Positions 7,355 through 11,464 of a stretch of 11,464 nucleotides of DNA are shown here, in pieces (within the stretch, counting starts at the first letter, position 1; every line of letters starts with the position of its first letter). Source of the DNA: Deltaproteobacteria bacterium (GTDB lineage: Bacteria > Desulfobacterota > Desulfobulbia > Desulfobulbales > SURF-16); NCBI GenBank assembly GCA_029939635.1, contig JAOZSN010000096.1, positions 1 through 11,464 of the forward strand, in the 5' to 3' direction. The notes under the pieces are model-generated. The model was not told where the DNA came from, did no database searches, and saw nothing but the letters and a program-made list of their open reading frames with translations. A program made the position numbers and the translations under genes.

Positions 7355-7609
7355 CTATATAGGCATGGGGGCAATATGAATGACGTGATTCTTATTCAAG
7401 ATTAACACATCAATATGTTCATTATCACTACGGCGAATTACGTTGGTGATAACAAAAAAATCACTATCACCCATCTCTTCGGTAAAAAACTTAGAGACTT
7501 TTTTCGTTGTCTTAGTGTTTAAGGTACCCAAAAACTCATCCCCAGTGGTGAGTAAAATCTTCACCTGGGTATTGGTAATGGTGTAGCCGATAACGTTTTC
7601 TTCAAGCAT
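7355..7609 (-). CDS. small DUF6812-like protein of unknown function
   Basis: An 84-residue soluble protein. The start is set at 7609 (MLEENVIGYT) because AGGAGGT lies 6 nt before this ATG; an earlier in-frame ATG at 7636 would add nine residues with this ribosome site inside them. The sequence alternates short beta strands: an N-terminal strand with VKILLTTGDEFLGTL (16-30), a middle segment with KVSKFFTEEMGDSDFFVITNV (37-57), and a C-terminal strand ending VLILNKNHVIHIAP (68-81). This layout (a 'bioactive surface' of about 80 residues where a threshold of small strands ends in an NK/NRxHI motif) resembles DUF6812-type small beta-barrel proteins, whose function is unknown. It is transcribed toward the omptin gene and divergently from the cysteine synthase fusion. 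The family match is from memory and is tentative. Confidence 0.75.
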   Translation of the reverse strand: MLEENVIGYTITNTQVKILLTTGDEFLGTLNTKTTKKVSKFFTEEMGDSDFFVITNVIRRSDNEHIDVLILNKNHVIHIAPMPI

Positions 7610-7761
7610 GTTTTTACCTCCTATAGACTCAACCATTATATTCTCCGAGTCACATATCCCTTTTTACTGAAATTTAGCTGCTTTGACTATTGTAAAGAGA
7701 GTATGTTGGGTATATTTTTTATAATTGGTAGCGCTCTTATTGCCTTCACCTGCAACTTAGC

Positions 7762-7821
7762 GTACAGTCTGTGTACACTCACAAGTAAGAACTATCACTG
7801 ATATGTCTCCCTGTTACTTGT
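7762..7821. promoter_or_regulatory. two inverted repeats upstream of the cysteine synthase fusion
   Basis: The divergent region 7610-7886 is AT-rich. It holds GTACA-GTCTG-TGTAC at 7762-7776 (5-bp arms) and ACAAGTAA/TTACTTGT at 7781-7788 and 7814-7821 (perfect 8-bp arms, 25-nt loop). TATAAT at 7720-7725 is a good -10 sequence but lacks a -35 at the right distance. The 8-bp pair could form an mRNA hairpin or a pair of half-sites. No known riboswitch or T-box features (such as a T-box sequence followed by a terminator) are seen. Confidence 0.2.
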
Positions 7822-7886
7822 TAGGATAACATAATCCATCAATTTTTCCATCACACTTATTTATATTATTCCATACTTGATACTCT

Positions 7887-10310
7887 ATGAACAGTACTAC
7901 GACCATCCTTGACCTGGTGGGCAAGACACCCCTCGTTCCTCTTCAGCGCCTCAATCCCCATTGCCATGTTCAGATTCTTGCTAAACTTGAGTCCATGAAC
8001 CCTGGTGGTTCAGTGAAGGATCGCATTGCCAAATATATGATTGAGGCCGCCGAAGCAAGTGGTGAACTCACCGCTGCACATATTGTCCTTGAGGCCACCA
8101 GTGGCAATACTGGTATTGGTCTCGCCATGGTGTGCGCAGTTAAGGGCTATCGCTGTATGCTGGTAATGCCTGAATCTGCCTCCATTGAGCGACGCAAGAT
8201 CATGCTGGCCTATGGTGCTGAGATTCTACTTACCCCAGCAAAAAAAGCTACTGATGGTGCCATTGAGCAGGCCTATGCCATGGTACGCAAACACCCTGAT
8301 CGATATTTTTTAACCGACCAGTTTAATAATAATGCCAACTGGCAGACCCATGTTGACTCCACCGGACCAGAGATCTGGCAACAGACTAACGGACAGGTTA
8401 CCGATATTGTCGCCACCTTAGGTACCAGTGGCACTGTGATGGGCCTGTGCCGATACTTTTCAACTACCCATCAAGATGTCAAAGTTACGGCAGTAGAACC
8501 ATATTTAGGCCATAAAATCCAAGGCTTGAAAAATATGAAAGAGTCATATAAGCCTGAGATATTTGACAAGAACCTGCCTTGGCAGATTATCAATATCGCT
8601 GATGAATTGGCCTTTTCCACAGCCCGAGCCTTGGCCTCCACTGAAGGAATATTTGCCGGTATGAGCTCTGGAGCTGCCATAGCCGCAGCCTTGCAACGTG
8701 CAGCAGAGATGAAGGAAGGCACCATTGTCGTCATCCTGCCAGACAGTGGCGACAAATACCTCTCCACAGAGCTTTTTTCTGCCAAAGCAAAAAAGGAACC
8801 TGAGGAATCCCAGTTACGGTTTTATAATGGCCTTAAGCATAAGAAGATTCCCTTCACCCCGCTGTCACAGAAACAGGTAACTTTTTATGCCTGTGGCCCC
8901 ACGGCTCACACAACGACCAACCTGAGCCATTGCCGACGCTTCATCGTTGCTGATCTCATCCACCGCACCTTGGTGACACGTGGCTTTAAGGTCCAGTTTC
9001 TCATGAACTTTACTGATCTTGATGATAACACCATTGCTGGTGCGGAAAATGTGGGTCAGTCTGTTGAGGAATTTACCACCCCCCATATCGAGGCTTTTAC
9101 TAACGATATGGAGACATTGGGACTGTTACCTGCCACCAAGTTACCCCGTGCCTCAGAATATGTGGACAAGATGATTTTGATTTCCCACGAATTAATCCAC
9201 AAAGGCTTTGCCTATGAGCTCCACGGCTCCATCTATTTTGATATCTCCAAATTCAGTGACTATGGTACCCTCTCACAGGTTGATTTAAATAAAGTAAGGG
9301 TAGGCGAGACCGTTGATCTGGAAAATTACGAGAAAAACAGCCCTCTTGACTTCACCCTGATGAAACGCTCCACCTTGGGTGAGCTCAAGCGTGGCATTTT
9401 TTACGAGACTGATTTGGGCAATATGCGCCCTGGCTGGCATATAGAATGCGCTGCCATGACCCTGACTCATTTCGGCGCCACCATGGACATCCACACGGCA
9501 AGCCGCAATCTCATCTTCCCCCACCACGAGAACGAAAATGCTATTGCTCAGGCCATGAGCGGCAAGCCGTTAGCCAACCACTGGCTCCATTCCGAGCTAC
9601 TGCTGGTTGACGGCAAGATGATGAGTGCAGAGAATAACAATATTATCTCCCTGCAAGAGGTACTGGACAAGGGCTACTCTGGCCGTGAGGTGCGCTTCTT
9701 CCTGCTGCGCCACCATTACCGCAAACCCATTGAATTCACCTATAATAAACTCAATGCTGCCCGCACCGCTTTACGCCGTCTGGATGAATTCTCCCGCAAA
9801 CTCCTCTGCCTGCAACCAGGAGACCCTCACCCAGAGGTAGCCACCTTCCTCACCAGCCTGGAGGAAACTTTCCTGGGGGCTATGGATGATGACATGAATG
9901 TTTCCAAGGCCTTGGGGGCATTATTTGATTTTATCAAGAAGGTTAACCCCATCTTGAGCACCGGCCAACTGGACAGTGACCAAAAAAAATACATCCTAGA
10001 GACCTTGGAAAAGCTTAACTCCATCCTCAATGTCATGGAGTTAGAGGAATGCCCCCTTAACCCAGAGATCAACAAGCTCATTCGCCAACGTCAAGAGGCC
10101 CGCCAGCAAAAGGATTGGGCCACAGCAGACATGGTACGCAACACCCTGGCATCCAAGGGAATCACCATCATTGATACCCCTAATGGCCCAATCTGGTGTC
10201 GTAAGGATGGAGTCTGTGACTCATGCGGGGTACATGAGGGCGCCTGTGAAAAATGTGGAGCAGCTGGCCAGCAACCCTGTAAAATGCCTGTGCAACTAAA
10301 CGGAGAATAA
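7887..10310 (+). CDS. cysK-cysS: cysteine synthase-cysteinyl-tRNA synthetase fusion
   Basis: An 807-residue two-enzyme protein. Residues 1-300 are a PLP-dependent O-acetylserine sulfhydrylase (CysK/CysM type): PLP lysine K44 in NPGGSVKDR, TSGNTG (71-76), GTSGT (179-183), GMSSGAA (258-264) and the LPDSGDKYLS block (284-293). It makes cysteine from sulfide and an activated serine. After a short charged linker (about 300-312), residues 313-775 follow cysteinyl-tRNA synthetase: CGPT with C336, NFTDLDD (374-380), GWHIEC with C521 and FPHHENE (544-550), so the zinc ligands for cysteine are kept. The DALR/anticodon region is present (ending near DTPNGPIWC, 763-771). However HIGH reads NLSH (345-348) and KMSKS reads MMSAE (578-582). 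The tail adds C777/C780/C787/C790/C798. No clear ribosome site precedes the ATG; the start is set by alignment to CysK. The reading frame is intact throughout. Confidence 0.95.
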   Translation: MNSTTTILDLVGKTPLVPLQRLNPHCHVQILAKLESMNPGGSVKDRIAKYMIEAAEASGELTAAHIVLEATSGNTGIGLAMVCAVKGYRCMLVMPESASIERRKIMLAYGAEILLTPAKKATDGAIEQAYAMVRKHPDRYFLTDQFNNNANWQTHVDSTGPEIWQQTNGQVTDIVATLGTSGTVMGLCRYFSTTHQDVKVTAVEPYLGHKIQGLKNMKESYKPEIFDKNLPWQIINIADELAFSTARALASTEGIFAGMSSGAAIAAALQRAAEMKEGTIVVILPDSGDKYLSTELFSAKAKKEPEESQLRFYNGLKHKKIPFTPLSQKQVTFYACGPTAHTTTNLSHCRRFIVADLIHRTLVTRGFKVQFLMNFTDLDDNTIAGAENVGQSVEEFTTPHIEAFTNDMETLGLLPATKLPRASEYVDKMILISHELIHKGFAYELHGSIYFDISKFSDYGTLSQVDLNKVRVGETVDLENYEKNSPLDFTLMKRSTLGELKRGIFYETDLGNMRPGWHIECAAMTLTHFGATMDIHTASRNLIFPHHENENAIAQAMSGKPLANHWLHSELLLVDGKMMSAENNNIISLQEVLDKGYSGREVRFFLLRHHYRKPIEFTYNKLNAARTALRRLDEFSRKLLCLQPGDPHPEVATFLTSLEETFLGAMDDDMNVSKALGALFDFIKKVNPILSTGQLDSDQKKYILETLEKLNSILNVMELEECPLNPEINKLIRQRQEARQQKDWATADMVRNTLASKGITIIDTPNGPIWCRKDGVCDSCGVHEGACEKCGAAGQQPCKMPVQLNGE

Positions 10311-10315
10311 AAGAC

Positions 10316-10864
10316 ATGGAACCACGGATGAACACAGATAGACACGGATCTTCTATATCCGTGTCTATCTGTGTTCATCCGTGGTTCAAAAAATTATGGT
10401 TAACTCTGCCGCTAGTCCTACTGCTAACTGCCTGTGGAAAACCAGCGGTATACTCCACCCCGACTGCTCAACCAGCAGCCAAAACCAACCACGCATCCCG
10501 ACTCGGCAAACTACAGGATCAATACAGAGCCTGGCGCGGGGTTCCTCACCGTGATGGTGGCATGTCTAAAAAAGGGGTGGACTGCTCCGGCCTTGTCTAC
10601 CTCACTTTCAAAGAAAAATTCAACACCACCCTGCCCCGCTCCACCAAGGGTTTATCAGGACACGGCAAACAAATCTCCCGCCGCGATCTGCAACCTGGAG
10701 ATCTGGTGTTCTTCAAAATCACCTGGAAGGGGCGCCATGTTGGTATCTACACAAGCAATAACACCTTTATACACACTTCCAAGAGTAAAGGAGTCATGAC
10801 CTCTCGGCTGGACAATCCTTACTGGCAGAAAACCTACTGGCAAAGCCGCCGGGTGCTCAGGTAG
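10316..10864 (+). CDS. NlpC/P60 lipoprotein, likely peptidoglycan endopeptidase
   Basis: A 182-residue lipoprotein of the NlpC/P60 (Spr/MepS-like) family. Basic K25-K26, a hydrophobic run (27-39) and lipobox LLTAC with lipidated C40 target it to the cell envelope. The catalytic domain (about 64-181) has DCSGLVY with nucleophile C90, GDLVFF (128-133), HVGIY with H141 and FIHTS with H153 as the likely third residue. Members cut the stem peptides of peptidoglycan (D-Glu-meso-DAP bonds). GGAGA (10302-10306) overlaps the end of the upstream fusion gene and sits 9 nt before the ATG, so the two genes are probably translated from one mRNA. Residues 2-24 are encoded by the palindromic repeat at 10319-10387, giving an unusually long n-region; all in-frame starts (10316, 10328, GTG 10361) fall in or at the edge of the repeat. 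Confidence 0.9.
   Translation: MEPRMNTDRHGSSISVSICVHPWFKKLWLTLPLVLLLTACGKPAVYSTPTAQPAAKTNHASRLGKLQDQYRAWRGVPHRDGGMSKKGVDCSGLVYLTFKEKFNTTLPRSTKGLSGHGKQISRRDLQPGDLVFFKITWKGRHVGIYTSNNTFIHTSKSKGVMTSRLDNPYWQKTYWQSRRVLR
10319..10387. repeat. perfect 31-bp inverted repeat, REP-like
   Basis: Two perfectly complementary 31-bp arms (10319-10349 and 10357-10387) flank a 7-nt loop. Each arm is made of three 10-bp-spaced units of the form CACRGAT (CCACGGATGA, ACACAGATAG, ACACGGAT), i.e. one unit per helical turn. From memory, palindromes of this ACACGGAT/ATCCGTGT type are dispersed in many environmental bacterial genomes, sometimes as REP/RAYT-like elements; I cannot verify copies here because the window has only one. 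It lies inside the 5' end of the NlpC/P60 reading frame. Confidence 0.9.
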
Positions 10865-11012
10865 CAACAAAAAGGCTCTGTTCCCTGTTAATGTTTCTTG
10901 TTCCGTGGTCATACCCGGATGTAAGGAACTGTCTTTCTCGGCTACGGACACCACTTTCCTTGTGTTCGAAGTCTACGCTGCGCTCCGCTTATCTCTAAGT
11001 TCACTACAATAT

Positions 11013-11072
11013 AAAAACCAGCCAGATGGTGTCACAAGCGGAGAGAACTACCCCTCTCTCCGGCATTCTGGC
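11013..11072 (-). terminator. candidate terminator of ettA
   Basis: Read on the minus strand, GCCAGA (11072-11067) pairs with TCTGGC (11026-11021) and encloses a perfect 7-bp hairpin CGGAGAG/CTCTCCG (11062-11056 and 11045-11039). TGG and five T residues (11017-11013) follow. The two-stem form is looser than a standard terminator. The remainder of 10865-11080 contains no gene or clear plus-strand terminator for the lipoprotein gene. Confidence 0.4.
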
Positions 11073-11080
11073 ACAAAAAA

Positions 11081-11464
11081 TCACCTAGTCAACTGCCTAT
11101 ACTTTATACGATGGGGCTGGGCTGCTGCCTCGCCTAAGCGTTTCTTACGATCTTCCTCATACTCCGAGTAGTTACCCTCAAAGAAATCCACCTTAGAATC
11201 ACCCTCAAAGGCGAGGATATGGGTGGCGATACGATCAAGAAACCAGCGATCATGGCTGATAACCACGGCGCAGCCACCAAAATTTTCCAGAGCCTCTTCC
11301 AAGGCGCGCAGGGTGTTGACGTCCAGATCATTGGTTGGCTCATCCAGCAATAGAACATTGGCCCCACCCTTAAGGATACGGGCCAAATTAACACTGTTCC
11401 GCTGGCCGCCCGAGATATTAGCCACCTTCTTCTGCTGGTCAATACCATAAAAATTAACGCGGCC
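11081..11464 (-). CDS. ettA: EttA, ABC-F translation factor (3' part)
   Basis: The last 127 residues of the energy-dependent translational throttle EttA; the gene runs off the right edge of the window. The second ABC domain is seen from just before its signature: SGGQ (18-21 of the fragment), Walker B NVLLLDEPTNDLD (36-48) and the H-loop VISHDRWFLDR (68-78). The ending FFEGNYSEYEED...RIKYRQL closely follows E. coli EttA (FFEGNFTEYEE...RIKYKR), which separates it from Uup, YheS and ribosome-protection ABC-F proteins. EttA binds the ribosomal E site and gates the first elongation steps by the ATP/ADP ratio. A GTG at 11423-11425 is an internal valine, not a start. The gene converges with the NlpC/P60 lipoprotein gene. 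Confidence 0.95.
   Translation of the reverse strand, partial: GRVNFYGIDQQKKVANISGGQRNSVNLARILKGGANVLLLDEPTNDLDVNTLRALEEALENFGGCAVVISHDRWFLDRIATHILAFEGDSKVDFFEGNYSEYEEDRKKRLGEAAAQPHRIKYRQLTR

Noticed and set aside
7610..7636. Earlier ATG start (7636) for the small minus-strand gene
   Set aside because: The strong AGGAGGT ribosome site lies downstream of it and points to the ATG at 7609.
7637..7886. T-box or known riboswitch controlling the CysRS fusion
   Set aside because: No T-box consensus, specifier loop or terminator/antiterminator pair could be seen in the leader.
10091..10378. Minus-strand frame starting MNTDRHG
   Set aside because: Its start arises because the palindromic repeat encodes nearly the same peptide on both strands; the rest is antisense to the fusion gene.
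10319..10387. CRISPR repeat or tRNA-like structure
   Set aside because: Only one palindromic unit is present, with no spacer array, and it has no cloverleaf or CCA features.
11423..11425. GTG as start of the ABC protein at the right edge
   Set aside because: The frame continues upstream to the window edge with sequence matching EttA, so this codon is an internal valine.

Overview
The window looks like chromosome from a sulfate-reducing or sulfur-disproportionating member of the Desulfobacterota, probably a Desulfobulbales relative. The placement rests on a complete dsrMKJOP operon with the triheme DsrJ and the NrfC/NrfD-like DsrO/DsrP, preceded by a free-standing RsbRD_N-domain protein. The assignment is inferred from gene content and protein character; no database search was possible.

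Left half (1-6148): an upstream region with a TetR-operator-like dyad (166-181), the RsbRD_N protein (265-801), a leaky-terminator-like hairpin plus T8 (804-852), then dsrM, dsrK, dsrJ, dsrO and dsrP on the plus strand. The dsr genes are tightly coupled (1-nt overlaps or gaps of 3 and 12 nt), and the operon closes with a textbook intrinsic terminator (6114-6148). The encoded complex links the membrane quinone pool and periplasm (DsrJ, O, P) to cytoplasmic DsrK, which is thought to reduce the DsrC trisulfide in dissimilatory sulfite reduction. dsrAB and dsrC are not in the window.

Middle (6149-7886): an omptin-family outer-membrane aspartyl protease with all four catalytic residues (6170-7162), a long near-perfect hairpin that can terminate in both directions (7204-7243), a possible 23-residue ORF, and a convergent 84-residue small protein on the minus strand resembling DUF6812 (7355-7609). 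A roughly 277-nt AT-rich divergent intergenic region with two dyads follows.

Right half (7887-11464): the most unusual gene is an 807-residue fusion of a PLP-dependent cysteine synthase (CysK/CysM type) to a divergent cysteinyl-tRNA synthetase. The synthetase keeps the zinc/cysteine-binding residues, but its HIGH and KMSKS motifs are altered and it ends in a Cys-rich tail. Coupled to it is an NlpC/P60 lipoprotein whose 5' end lies inside a perfect 31-bp inverted repeat built from helically phased 10-bp units. The window ends in the 3' part of ettA (ABC-F translation factor) on the minus strand.

A possible theme is that sulfide made by the dissimilatory pathway can be fixed into cysteine by the first half of the fusion and activated by the second half. 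That link is inference.
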